A stretch of DNA of 51,535 nucleotides from an uncultured Lachnospiraceae bacterium (lineage in GTDB: Bacteria > Bacillota > Clostridia > Lachnospirales > Lachnospiraceae). Location of the stretch: NCBI GenBank assembly GCA_910576895.1, contig CAJTJZ010000014.1:1-51535 (forward strand), in the 5' to 3' direction. Shown here one piece after another: positions 1 to 8,526 of this stretch (within the stretch, counting starts at the first letter, position 1; each line of letters starts with the position of its first letter). The position numbers and the translations under genes were made by a program. The notes beneath the pieces were generated by a model, which ran no database searches, was not told where the DNA came from, and saw nothing but the letters and a program-made list of their open reading frames with translations.

Positions 1-58
1 TCAAAGTACAAAGAGTGCCTTCAGAGCCATTGCTCCCAACGGTTTTCTCTATGTATAG

Positions 59-87
59 ATTGTAGCATAAAATAATGTTTTTTGCAA
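59..87 (-). promoter_or_regulatory. Sigma-A type promoter reading left, out of the window
   Basis: On the minus strand there is a -35 box TTGCAA (87-82), a 17-bp spacer and a -10 box TACAAT (64-59). The transcript would start near position 52 and leave the window. It would begin with a region that can form the small hairpin GAGC-AATG-GCTC (35-24). No coding sequence of useful length is visible in the first 58 bases, so the target is unknown. Confidence 0.5.
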
Positions 88-104
88 GAATTTATGAGGC
101 TCCT

Positions 105-126
105 CCCACCGCCTAAAGGCAGTGGG
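105..126. repeat. GC-rich hairpin, possibly an insertion-sequence end
   Basis: Arms CCCAC-C-GCCT (105-114) and AGGC-A-GTGGG (117-126) form a nine-pair stem with one C/A mismatch and a two-base loop. It is strikingly GC-rich for this AT-rich flank. Subterminal hairpins of this kind occur near the ends of IS200/IS605-family elements, and the outward promoter just to the left would fit, but no transposase is visible. A terminator is less likely because no T-run follows. The assignment is an inference. Confidence 0.3.
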
Positions 127-159
127 TTTCCGCCTACGACAACAGAAAGGAATTTATTT

Positions 160-454
160 ATGAACAGAAGAAAGCATATCGCAATCATCTTTTTTGGATA
201 TATACTATTTACGTTTTTTTAATATAGAAACTATTTATAAAAAGGGAATTATTATTGCACAAGAAGAACCAGCAAAAGAATGTTCCTTTTATGCCATTTT
301 AGGTGCTAGTAGGATAAAGAAAAATAGAGAATCTTTTTTTATCAATATCAATAGAACATGGGATTCTTTTTATTTATTTGATATTGATATTATAAAAAAT
401 AAACTGGTTTCTGTAAAAAAGTGTGCGTATTTGCCTATTGGTGCAGATGAATAA
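160..454 (+). pseudogene. Frameshifted small membrane or secreted protein remnant
   Basis: An ATG at 160 with a good ribosome binding site (AGAAAGGAA) opens a hydrophobic, signal-peptide-like start (MNRRKHIAIIFFGYILFTFF) that stops at a run of seven T (213-219). The +1 frame continues directly with NIETIYKKGIIIAQ and stays open to the stop at 454. Removing one T would join both into one protein of about 97 residues with an N-terminal membrane segment. I do not recognise the family. The leader (AGAAAGGAA-TTTATTTATG) closely resembles that of the lipoprotein gene at 810, which suggests the two starts are related. The break could also be a sequencing error in the T-run. Confidence 0.35.
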
Positions 455-809
455 TATTATTATGGAATTGAAGATAGAAGGAATTTTTTACTTTAATGGA
501 GCGTTTACTAATGGTAATGAAAATTTATATTTCATGTAAAAGTAGTTAAATATATTGCGATTTATGTCGATGATATAAGTAATAAAAAATAGAAAGAAAA
601 AAAAGTAAGGGATATAGAAAAAATAAATGGAAGAATAAAATTTATTGTACATTGAACAATAAAGGAAATGAAAAATATGATACAAAGCAGAGTAAAAATT
701 TTTTTGAAAGAGAATAAATAAAAACCTATTTATAAAAACAAGATGATTTTTACTATTATTTTTATTTATTATAACCTAATTTTAATATATAGAAAGGAAG
801 AATTTATTT
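455..809. other. AT-rich gap with no recognisable gene
   Basis: This 355-base stretch is very AT-rich and full of A and T runs. It holds only short open frames, for example a 25-codon frame from the ATG at 462, none with a convincing ribosome binding site. I see no clear promoter, terminator or RNA structure. It is probably decayed sequence between the frameshifted frame and the lipoprotein gene, and it must contain the promoter of the latter. Confidence 0.5.
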
Positions 810-2999
810 ATGATAATTTCAAAAAAAACAATTTTTTTACTATGTTTTGCATTGATAACCATTTCTATTTTCTCTGGCTGTGAAAAAAAAGAAAAAGATG
901 AAATTATAATAGATACTTCCTATCAAGTAGAACAACTACAAATAAACGGACTTCCAGATGACGTAAATCTTGTTCGAGAATTTTCCAATGTTATTTGGCT
1001 ATCTGGAAAAAGAAAAAATCAGTCCTATTTAGGCAATTTCATCGTTTCCAAACTTAACTATCAAGAAATCACATTCAATTTACCAGAAAAAGAAACTATC
1101 ATAGATTTTTATATTAATGAAGAAGAAACTATTACAATCATTACATCAGAAACTGAAATGGAACAAACACAATATTTAGAAAAGTTAAGATTATATCAAG
1201 GTTCTAAAACAGGAACAGTACAACTGCTTTCTGAATTAAAGACTTGTCAAAGTGCTTATCAACTATGTATGACAAAAGACTTTATTTATTTGATAGAAGA
1301 AGGTCTTAAAATCTCTGTTTTTGATCAAACAGGAAAACTATGTGGTACTTGTGAAAGTAATAACAGAGTAGAAGCTATTTGTGCAAATGGAACAACATGT
1401 TATTATATTGCAAATGATGCTAAAAATAATACGATTCTTACAGGAAGAATAGAACAAGATGGAAAAATAACACAATTAAGAAAAGTAAAAGCACAATTAG
1501 GAGAAGATGTATATCTGATTCCATCTAAAGAGGAACAGGATGGAATTTATTATAAAAATAGATCAAGCGTATATAAAATTGAAAAAGAGAATGCAAAACG
1601 AATCATTACTTGGGATTCTTTCAACCTTTTAGGAAGCGATCTTTTATCAATAATATTATTAGAAAATAATGAATTTCTCTGTTGGAATACAAGCAAGAAT
1701 TGTTTTTTAAAAATAATGGAAAAAGAAAAGCAGTCAAAAGAGGAATCCAATAAGATAGATGAAATCGTCTTTGCATCTAGTAAAATTCAAGATACAGATC
1801 GAGAAAGAATTTATCGTTTTAATGAAGAACATAATGATTGTAAAATAGTAATTCGTGATTATTCTTTAGAAGATGATGGGGATACACAATTTAATTTAGA
1901 TGTAGCCTCAGGAAATATCCCTGATATTATCAATTTAACTTCCATAGATCCTATTATGCTTGCAGAAAAAGGATTTTTTACAGATTTGTCTGTATTTATG
2001 GAACAAGATTCCGAAGTATCTAAGGAAAATTTACAAGATGATTTATTGAAACTTTTAGAAATGGATGGGAAACTTTATTTTTTACCACCTAGTTTTACGA
2101 TAGAAGCATTAGTTAGAAGAAAAAATGATATTGGGAATCGAACCTCTTGGACTTTAGAAGAATTTGATACTTTTTGTAAAGAAAAAAAAGCAGAAGGTGT
2201 TACAGAAATTGTCGCTAATATGAATAGTGCTGCTTTTCCTGCATGGGATAGTCGATTTACTATGGAAGATTATATTGATCTTAATAGTGGAAATGTTAAT
2301 TTTTTAACAGAAAGTTTCCAAAAACTGCTTTCTATAACAAAGAATTACTTTCCAGCAAAAGTGGACTTATCTATACCTAAAAATGACAAAGTTAAAGATG
2401 GAACAGCTACTTTACTGGATGTATTTTTAATTACATTTTCTCAATGTGCAGAATATGAATGGATGTTTGGAAAAGATGGTTATTCTTTTATTGGTTATCC
2501 ATCAAAAGATAGTTCTCATTCTGGTATTGGAATGAGAATAGAAACATACTATGGTATTTCAAATAATTGTACCAGAAAAAAAGAAGCATGGGAATTTTTA
2601 AGACAATATTTTTTTAAGGAAACGCTAGAACTAGATTCTGTTGGATTTCCTATTTATAAAGATAGTATGGAATATCAAAAAGAATGTGCTATGGCAAAAA
2701 AAGAATATATCAATAAAAAAGGAGAACAAATTATACCAATGCTTAAAGGCAGATATATTACTTTAAGTAATGGAATCTCAATAAAGTTAAAATCTTTAAC
2801 TAAAAAACAAATTAAACAAATAGATGAATTAATGAACCAAACAGATATTTTAGATATGAATACCTCTATTTATACTACTGTAGCCAATAATATCATTGCA
2901 AGTGAAGTTTTAGAAGGTTTTGGAAATGAAAAAAGTATCGAAGAAATTATGGATATTATACAAAGTAGAGCTTCCCTTATGATAAGTGAGCAAAGATAG
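810..2999 (+). CDS. Large solute-binding lipoprotein (ABC transporter type)
   Basis: This 729-residue protein starts with a type II signal peptide whose lipobox reads IFSGC (Cys at residue 24), so it should be anchored to the outer face of the membrane. Residues from about 310 to the end resemble extracellular solute-binding family 1 (sugar-type) proteins: an EEHNDCKIVIRDY-like start, then ASGNIPDIINLTSIDP, the domain in which these proteins define the ligand cleft. The N-terminal ~280 residues are extra, with recurring short hydrophobic strands that suggest a beta-propeller-like module; this is inference. The start has AAGGAAG 9 bases upstream. No permease or ATPase genes are adjacent, so the ligand and partners are unknown. 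It is the only sizeable intact gene on the plus strand besides the glycosylase at 7867. Confidence 0.75.
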   Translation: MIISKKTIFLLCFALITISIFSGCEKKEKDEIIIDTSYQVEQLQINGLPDDVNLVREFSNVIWLSGKRKNQSYLGNFIVSKLNYQEITFNLPEKETIIDFYINEEETITIITSETEMEQTQYLEKLRLYQGSKTGTVQLLSELKTCQSAYQLCMTKDFIYLIEEGLKISVFDQTGKLCGTCESNNRVEAICANGTTCYYIANDAKNNTILTGRIEQDGKITQLRKVKAQLGEDVYLIPSKEEQDGIYYKNRSSVYKIEKENAKRIITWDSFNLLGSDLLSIILLENNEFLCWNTSKNCFLKIMEKEKQSKEESNKIDEIVFASSKIQDTDRERIYRFNEEHNDCKIVIRDYSLEDDGDTQFNLDVASGNIPDIINLTSIDPIMLAEKGFFTDLSVFMEQDSEVSKENLQDDLLKLLEMDGKLYFLPPSFTIEALVRRKNDIGNRTSWTLEEFDTFCKEKKAEGVTEIVANMNSAAFPAWDSRFTMEDYIDLNSGNVNFLTESFQKLLSITKNYFPAKVDLSIPKNDKVKDGTATLLDVFLITFSQCAEYEWMFGKDGYSFIGYPSKDSSHSGIGMRIETYYGISNNCTRKKEAWEFLRQYFFKETLELDSVGFPIYKDSMEYQKECAMAKKEYINKKGEQIIPMLKGRYITLSNGISIKLKSLTKKQIKQIDELMNQTDILDMNTSIYTTVANNIIASEVLEGFGNEKSIEEIMDIIQSRASLMISEQR

Positions 3000-3046
3000 A
3001 ACATAATTTTGAATACATTTTATTGATATTTTTTATATCTCAAAGC

Positions 3047-3127
3047 TTAACTTGACCCACATTTATGAAAATGAATAAAACTTAAAAATATGACATTCCA
3101 TAAATTTTAAGATGTGGGTCAAGTTAA
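3047..3127. repeat. 16-bp perfect inverted repeat with 49-base interior
   Basis: TTAACTTGACCCACAT (3047-3062) is repeated as its exact reverse complement at 3112-3127. The interior is AT-rich and shows no gene. The repeat lies immediately downstream of the point where the HAD gene fragment loses its family sequence. It may be a minute mobile element, the paired ends of a lost insertion, or a hairpin. A T-run that would make it an intrinsic terminator is absent. Confidence 0.6.
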
Positions 3128-3176
3128 AAACTAAATTTAGGGAGTTTTATAGCTAATTTTAATAATTTATAGCTGT

Positions 3177-3320
3177 TCAAAATATATGAAAATACACTCC
3201 AATTAATATACCTTTCTTCCGACATTTACATAGTACTTTCAACGTTCTTTGTGAAATAGTTTTATCACTATGAAGTAATGTTCCATCTAAATCAAGCAAA
3301 AGTAATTTACAATTTTCCAT
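3177..3320 (-). pseudogene. Truncated Cof-type HAD phosphatase (N-terminus only)
   Basis: The 47-residue frame starts at an ATG with a GAGGTG ribosome binding site 5 bases upstream. It reads through the hallmark HAD motif I, LLLLDLDGTLL, including the nucleophilic Asp and the following Asp. It continues with TISQRTLKVLCKCRKKGILIG, as in Cof-type sugar-phosphate phosphatases. After GILIG, where the family normally continues with ATGR, the sequence diverges and stops. The remaining ~200 residues of cap and core domains are absent downstream, so the gene is truncated and cannot encode an active enzyme. It lies 17 bases after the acetyltransferase stop, as the last gene of the same operon, next to the 3047-3127 inverted repeat. 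Confidence 0.7.
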
Positions 3321-3337
3321 TTGTTCACCTCAAAAAT

Positions 3338-3778
3338 TTATGTAATAAGCCATTGAATAAATGCCGTTTTATCTGTGCTATTATATCCCATATTTCTATA
3401 AAAATCTAGTGTTTCTTTCGTTTTACTTCCTGTCAGCAGCATCATTTTATAACAATTGCATTGCTCTGCTATCTGTTTTGCATAATTAAGACATTCCGAT
3501 GCCATGCCTTGTCTTCTAAAGTCTATATGAGTAACAACATTTTCCACAAAGGCATAGGAACGTACCTTTCTTGTTAAATTGGGAATAATCACACATACAC
3601 AAGAAGATACAATTTTTCCATTACTCTCATTTACAATCAAGTGATGATTTTCATCTTCTAAAATCTGCTTCCATGTAGTTAATAAATGCTCCGATTGTTC
3701 TGGAATCGATTCTTCATGTAAATATAAATATAATTCTAATATTTCTTTTAAATCTTCTTTTTTAGCTTCTCGTACCAT
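3338..3778 (-). CDS. GNAT-family N-acetyltransferase
   Basis: The 146-residue protein has the GNAT layout: an N-terminal VREAKKEDLKEILELY helix region, and the acetyl-CoA pyrophosphate loop at FRRQGMASECL (the R/Q-x-x-G-x-A pattern), followed by a C-terminal LDFYRNMGYN segment typical of the family. It transfers an acetyl group from acetyl-CoA to an amine; the substrate is not predictable. I prefer the start at 3778 (MVREAK), with GGAGG 12 bases upstream. A longer start at 3811 would overlap the sensor kinase by 32 bases. It begins 2 bases inside the sensor's stop codon, so translational coupling with the kinase is likely. Confidence 0.8.
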   Translation of the reverse strand: MVREAKKEDLKEILELYLYLHEESIPEQSEHLLTTWKQILEDENHHLIVNESNGKIVSSCVCVIIPNLTRKVRSYAFVENVVTHIDFRRQGMASECLNYAKQIAEQCNCYKMMLLTGSKTKETLDFYRNMGYNSTDKTAFIQWLIT

Positions 3779-3779
3779 A

Positions 3780-6700
3780 CTAATAAAAAACCTCCATTTC
3801 CGTTTCGACAATTGGAAAAATTAACACTACTTTAAATAAATCCCCATCAATGCTTAAGGAAAACTCTCCTCCTTGCAGTTTTACTAAATCTTTTGCAATC
3901 GAAAGTCCCAGTCCGCTGCCTTCTGTTGTCCTAGATTCTTCACCTCGTACAAATCGTTCTGTCAATTCTTCCTCGGTAATATTTAATGGAGCAGCCGAAA
4001 TATTTCGCAATGTCATCATGGCTCGTTTTCCATCTATAACTTCTAAATCAAAATAAACTCTTGTTCCCTCCATTGCATATTTATAAACATTTTGCAATAA
4101 GTTCTCCAAAATACGAAACATTCTCCTTCCATCTGCAAAAATAGTTACTGGTGGTTGCGGAAAATTAACTAGAATTTGAAGATTTTTTTGTGCTAACTTT
4201 TCCTGAAATTCTCCTTCTGCTTGCTGCATCAGCTCCGTTAAATCAAGATTTTTATTTTCTAATAGCAATGTTCCCGAAGATGCCTTACTCGCTTCTACTA
4301 AATCTTCAATTAATTGTTTTAGTCTTTGTGATTTTTGTGTTAAAACCTCCAAATAATGTTCTACATTTTCCCCTTGCGGCTTTGATCGTTTTAATAAATC
4401 AATATAGTTTATAATGGAAGTCAATGGCGTTTTAATATCATGAGAAACATTAGTAATTAATTCTGTTTTCATACGTTCATCTCGGATACTTTTTTGAATA
4501 GCTTTACTTAATCCATCTTGAATCTTTGGAAGTAGCTGTGCAATTTCTAAATAATCTCCAAAAAGATTTTTTGTATCAATTCCTGATTCTAAATTTCCCT
4601 GAGAAAGCTTACGGATCCCTTTTACAATGCGATCTTTTCCTAATTCATTTCTAAATACATAAGCAATAGCTCTCTCTTGTAAAAATAAGAAAAATACAAA
4701 AAGAAATATTCCTAGTAATAAAAATGGTAAATACTTTAAATACTCTCCATACATATCATAACGAGATACAAACAATCGCAGTAACAAAATCCCTGCACTA
4801 CAAGAAACAATATTTCCAACAATATAACCAAATGCCAATAAAACGGCTTTTCTTTTATAACCAAAATCACACCAAATATTTTTTACAAAATCTTGATATT
4901 TCTTTTTACACCATTTTAAGCCTCGAAACACTAAAAAATTTTTCCATAATATATTTGCTCGAAGCAAACGAATCAAAGAAACTATGGTTGCATAAAATAA
5001 ACTATATACAAATGTAATATCAAAAAACAATAACACTAATCCCAAAATAGGTATCCTGCGTGTATAATGACTTATATGATAAGAATCATTTAGGAAATAA
5101 AAGAAATAAATACTACCTATAAAAATCATAAGCCATACTTCTATTGGAGTTCGTTCTAAAGAAAACAATCTCCTTTTATTTTTGTCAGAAACTCGAATAG
5201 TTTCTATTTCTGTATTAATAATGTTTTCCTTTCCAAATAGCAATCTTATAATAAGATATAACCAGCAAAAAAAAGATACTATAGCACTTACAATACAAAT
5301 AATTCCATAAGAAAATACAGTATTCTCCAAACTACGGCGAATAATTTGCCTTTCTATTGTATCCCCTGTTGTAGAAAATAAAACTGCTTTTAAAGAAGAT
5401 TTTGGAAGTGCAAGCTCTACCACCATAGATTGATATCCCTGTTGCTTTCCAATCATTGCAAGAGCTGCCAACCATGGTTCTTGCGATATTTTTTCTGCTT
5501 CCTCCTCAAAATTAACAGAAAATGCCCATTTTTTAAAACTCAAATTATCTGTATCATCCATTCCCTCACGAGAACCTATCTCTATCTTATTACCAGAATC
5601 ACTACGAAAAGTAAAATTCCATAAATACCCTTCCATTTTCTTATCTATATAATGAAGCAATGATTTTTGTTGATAATATTCCTTTCCAGCCTCATATAAA
5701 ATTGTCTTTAAGTTAAAAAATGGAGAATTCAATAAAATAGCATCTTCTATGGCGGAAAGATTCAATCTACTAAACATTTCTCCATTTTGAATATAAAGAT
5801 TTGCAGCAGAGAGTCCATCTGAAAATTCCTTCATAACAAGCGGTTGCTTCTTTTTTGTTTCTTCTTTTTGTTTTTTCTCTGTTTCTTTATTCTGAGAATC
5901 TTCCGCAATGCTATATAAAGGGAAATAAACAATATCTGGCATACAGAACTTCATTGTATCTACTTGATAATCATCTTCATCTAAATTTACATAATACCAT
6001 CGATCTTTTTTTTGAGAATAACAAAGTATGGTAGAAACTCCTTTTCCACAATGATACTCACAGTCAATATAATAAGCATCATCTGGAACATGAAGTTCCA
6101 TAATATTTTCACTATAATCAATATGCCAACTATTTTGTAAAAACCATTCTTTTATTGTATCACTAGTAACAGCACAATATTTTTGAGTTCCATTATTTGC
6201 TCTATTTTTATAAATAGATTCCCAAAGAGTAATAAAATGTTCTTCTACCGTATTAAAATTAATATTATCATAAACAAAGTTATCCATTTTCTTTTTATAA
6301 GTAGCTTGTATATCAGATTCTGTATCACTAAAATTTGTTGAAACTCCTACAATTTCTGCACCTGATTCACATGTATAACTTGCTGTTTTTTTCCAACGAT
6401 TTATGACTCCCTCATTCTTTTGTTCTGTTTCCAAAGTATAGATCTCTACGATTTCATTATCTCCTTGTATGTCCTGTAATAAATATTGTTTTACTGCTGG
6501 CGTTGCCTTTTTTAACTGTGAGAAAAGCTTTTTTTGAAATCTTTGTGTTTCCCAATAATTACTTGCTGTTTCTCCACCAAACCAATAAAGATAGGAAGCT
6601 CCAAAAAAAGAAGTACATAAAAAAAGCAATCCAAGAATATAAGATAATAAAATCATATAAGTTCGCTGAAAAGAACCAATCTTAAACCAACTTGTCTTAT

Positions 6701-6842
6701 TTTTGTGATATTCCTTTGCTTTTTCCTTTATTCCTTTTATCTCTTCTTTTCCTTCTTCTTTGTTTTCTTTTTCTTCCTTTTCTTCCTTTGTTTTCTTTTC
6801 TTTTAAATTTTCTAGCTCTGGTAATATTTTATTTTTATCCAT
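3780..6842 (-). CDS. Very large membrane sensor histidine kinase
   Basis: From the start at 6842 the protein has 1020 residues, about twice the usual size. The order is a charged Lys/Glu-rich cytoplasmic tail (residues 1-50), TM1 (about 61-87), an extracellular domain of roughly 420 residues without recognised homology, five more membrane helices (about 508-730), a linker, HisKA with NVSHDIKTPLTS (phospho-acceptor His about 801), the N-box NLLQNVYKYA (about 915) and the G2 box TEGSGLGLS (about 975). The G1 motif DxGxG is replaced by RNISAAP, a variant I associate with other clostridial sensors. It follows the response regulator with a 65-base gap. The start choice is uncertain; an upstream ATG at 6941 would overlap the regulator. 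Confidence 0.85.
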   Translation of the reverse strand: MDKNKILPELENLKEKKTKEEKEEKENKEEGKEEIKGIKEKAKEYHKNKTSWFKIGSFQRTYMILLSYILGLLFLCTSFFGASYLYWFGGETASNYWETQRFQKKLFSQLKKATPAVKQYLLQDIQGDNEIVEIYTLETEQKNEGVINRWKKTASYTCESGAEIVGVSTNFSDTESDIQATYKKKMDNFVYDNINFNTVEEHFITLWESIYKNRANNGTQKYCAVTSDTIKEWFLQNSWHIDYSENIMELHVPDDAYYIDCEYHCGKGVSTILCYSQKKDRWYYVNLDEDDYQVDTMKFCMPDIVYFPLYSIAEDSQNKETEKKQKEETKKKQPLVMKEFSDGLSAANLYIQNGEMFSRLNLSAIEDAILLNSPFFNLKTILYEAGKEYYQQKSLLHYIDKKMEGYLWNFTFRSDSGNKIEIGSREGMDDTDNLSFKKWAFSVNFEEEAEKISQEPWLAALAMIGKQQGYQSMVVELALPKSSLKAVLFSTTGDTIERQIIRRSLENTVFSYGIICIVSAIVSFFCWLYLIIRLLFGKENIINTEIETIRVSDKNKRRLFSLERTPIEVWLMIFIGSIYFFYFLNDSYHISHYTRRIPILGLVLLFFDITFVYSLFYATIVSLIRLLRANILWKNFLVFRGLKWCKKKYQDFVKNIWCDFGYKRKAVLLAFGYIVGNIVSCSAGILLLRLFVSRYDMYGEYLKYLPFLLLGIFLFVFFLFLQERAIAYVFRNELGKDRIVKGIRKLSQGNLESGIDTKNLFGDYLEIAQLLPKIQDGLSKAIQKSIRDERMKTELITNVSHDIKTPLTSIINYIDLLKRSKPQGENVEHYLEVLTQKSQRLKQLIEDLVEASKASSGTLLLENKNLDLTELMQQAEGEFQEKLAQKNLQILVNFPQPPVTIFADGRRMFRILENLLQNVYKYAMEGTRVYFDLEVIDGKRAMMTLRNISAAPLNITEEELTERFVRGEESRTTEGSGLGLSIAKDLVKLQGGEFSLSIDGDLFKVVLIFPIVETEMEVFY

Positions 6843-6907
6843 AAAAATTCCCATTCCTTTCCAAAAAGAATTATATCGAATAACCTTTACAGAATATAAC
6901 AAGCTTT

Positions 6908-7633
6908 CTATTGTTTTTCCAGAAAATATCCAATTCCCCACATAACTTTTAAATATCGTGGTTCTTTTGGATTAATTTCAATTTTTTCCCGAATCCTTCG
7001 AATATGCACAGCAATCGTATTATCTGTTACAAAAGAATCTTCCCATACTTTTTCATAAATTTGTGTTGAAGAAAATACAATTCCGGGATTTTCCATTAAT
7101 AATTGTAAAATCCGATATTCTGTTGGCGTTAATTTCACTAATTCTCCATCTACAGTAACTTCTCTTCTTTCTTTGTTCATAGATATTGTACCAAGTGTAA
7201 GAATATGAGATTCCTCTTTTTGTTCGTTCTGATTTTTAGAAATTGCCCCAAGCTGTGTATATCGTCTTAATTGTGACTTTACTCTTGCAATTAACTCTAA
7301 AGGATTAAAAGGCTTTGTAATATAATCATCTGCTCCTGCATTCAGCCCCAAAATCTTATCGGTATCTTCTGATTTTGCCGAAAGCAAAATAACAGGAATG
7401 CTATATTTTTGCCGAAGTTTCATCATTGCATGAATCCCATCAAGTCTTGGCATCATAATATCTAATATTAGTAAATGAAGTTCTGGCTCTCCCTGACAAG
7501 ATGTATAACTATACATAATATCTAATGCTTCTTGCCCATCATATGCCTTTAAGACATGATAACCTTCTTGCTCCAAATAAATAGAAATTGCTTCTACAAT
7601 TTCTTTATCATCATCACATACTAGTATATTCAT
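6908..7633 (-). CDS. OmpR/PhoB-family response regulator
   Basis: The 241-residue regulator has an N-terminal receiver domain with the acidic pair in VCDDDKE, the phospho-acceptor Asp in LLILDIMMPRLDG, a Ser/Thr switch in VILLSAKSE and Lys in DDYITKPFNPLEL. A winged-helix DNA-binding domain follows (LTPTEYRILQLLMENPGIVFS ... VTDNTIAVHIRRIREKIE). It is the partner of the large kinase downstream. Two perfect tandem 11-bp repeats lie about 90-110 bases upstream, which is the usual binding pattern for this family, so autoregulation is likely. The target genes are not evident from the window. Confidence 0.93.
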   Translation of the reverse strand: MNILVCDDDKEIVEAISIYLEQEGYHVLKAYDGQEALDIMYSYTSCQGEPELHLLILDIMMPRLDGIHAMMKLRQKYSIPVILLSAKSEDTDKILGLNAGADDYITKPFNPLELIARVKSQLRRYTQLGAISKNQNEQKEESHILTLGTISMNKERREVTVDGELVKLTPTEYRILQLLMENPGIVFSSTQIYEKVWEDSFVTDNTIAVHIRRIREKIEINPKEPRYLKVMWGIGYFLEKQ

Positions 7634-7668
7634 AATCTCTTACCCTTTCCTCATTTTTTGTATCTATC

Positions 7669-7680
7669 ATAACCGGTTAT
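7669..7680. promoter_or_regulatory. 12-bp perfect palindrome in the regulator leader
   Basis: ATAACCGGTTAT is a perfect palindrome, extended on both sides by TCTAT and ATAGA arms with one bulged C. It lies 36-47 bases before the response regulator start, near the predicted transcription start. It is a candidate site for a dimeric repressor or for RNA structure. The function is an inference. Confidence 0.4.
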
Positions 7681-7723
7681 ATAGATTTATTCTATCATAC
7701 AATTCTTACAAAAAAGTACATCT

Positions 7724-7745
7724 TTTTATGAAGATTTTATGAAGA
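7724..7745. promoter_or_regulatory. Tandem 11-bp direct repeats, candidate response-regulator site
   Basis: TTTTATGAAGA occurs twice without a gap (7724-7734 and 7735-7745). Tandem half-sites with an 11-base period are the known recognition format of OmpR/PhoB-type regulators. On the minus strand they sit just upstream of a poor -35 and a TAGAAT -10 (about 7697-7692) that would drive the regulator and kinase genes, which fits an activated, autoregulated promoter. Confidence 0.55.
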
Positions 7746-7764
7746 TTTCTTTTTAAAATAAGAT

Positions 7765-7793
7765 TTGCTTTTTAGAAATTTTTACTGTAATAT
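7765..7793 (+). promoter_or_regulatory. Promoter of the DNA glycosylase gene
   Basis: A -35 box TTGCTT (7765-7770), a 17-bp spacer and a -10 box TAATAT (7788-7793) lie about 74 bases before the start of the glycosylase gene. The tandem 11-bp repeats lie immediately upstream, so the response regulator could also act on this divergent promoter. Confidence 0.45.
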
Positions 7794-7866
7794 AATTTAC
7801 ATCATCAATATCTTTTATTGTTTTCATCTTGAATTAAAAATATTTCTAACGAATAGGAGAATCACT

Positions 7867-8508
7867 ATGTATTTTTTATATGGAGAAAAAGAGATTGACT
7901 ATTTAAAAAAGAAAGATAAAAAACTTGCATTTGTAATTGATTATATTGGACATATTAACCGCACAGTAGATACGGATTTATTTTCTGCTGTACTTCATCA
8001 TATTATAGCACAACAAATTTCTACAAAAGCACAACAGACGATATGGCAGAGAATAAATGATGCTTATCAAGAAATCAATCCAGAAATTATTTATCATTCG
8101 GATACTGACAAATTACAATCCTTTGGTATCACAAGCCGTAAAGCAGAATATATCAAAGATTTTTCAAAAAAAATTGTTTATGGTGAATTTGATCTTACTT
8201 CCATAGAAAAACTTTCTGATAAAGAAGCAATCGAAGCACTGATAAGTTTAAAAGGGGTTGGCGTTTGGACGGCTGAAATGATACTTCTCTTTTGTTTACA
8301 ACGCCCAAATATTCTTAGTTATGGTGATTTAGCACTTCTTCGTGGTATGAGAATGGTATATCATCATAGAAAAATTGATGAAACATTATTTGAAAAATAC
8401 CGTAAAAGATTATCCCCCTACTGCAGTGTTGCAAGCCTATATTTCTGGGCAGTTGCCGGCGGAGCAGTCGAGGGAATGAAAGATTATGCACCAAAAAATA
8501 AGAAATAA
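7867..8508 (+). CDS. HhH-GPD DNA-3-methyladenine glycosylase (AlkA-like)
   Basis: The 213-residue protein is a helix-hairpin-helix GPD base-excision glycosylase. The hairpin reads LKGVGVWTAEMILLF, and the conserved catalytic Asp lies downstream in SYGDLALLRGM. AAQQIST-like sequence (HHIIAQQISTKAQQTI) matches the family's N-terminal core. These enzymes remove alkylated purines such as 3-methyladenine. It is shorter than E. coli AlkA (282 residues) and lacks its N-terminal domain, like many bacterial homologues. The start at 7867 is set by AGGAGA 7 bases upstream; an open frame extends further upstream without a site. It converges on yqeY with only 18 bases between the stops. Confidence 0.85.
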   Translation: MYFLYGEKEIDYLKKKDKKLAFVIDYIGHINRTVDTDLFSAVLHHIIAQQISTKAQQTIWQRINDAYQEINPEIIYHSDTDKLQSFGITSRKAEYIKDFSKKIVYGEFDLTSIEKLSDKEAIEALISLKGVGVWTAEMILLFCLQRPNILSYGDLALLRGMRMVYHHRKIDETLFEKYRKRLSPYCSVASLYFWAVAGGAVEGMKDYAPKNKK

Positions 8509-8526
8509 CAAATAATATAGAAACCT

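Noticed and set aside
6908..6941. Start of the large kinase at 6941, as the longest frame suggests
   Set aside because: It would overlap the regulator gene by 34 bases and has no ribosome site of its own; the ATG at 6842 is preferred.
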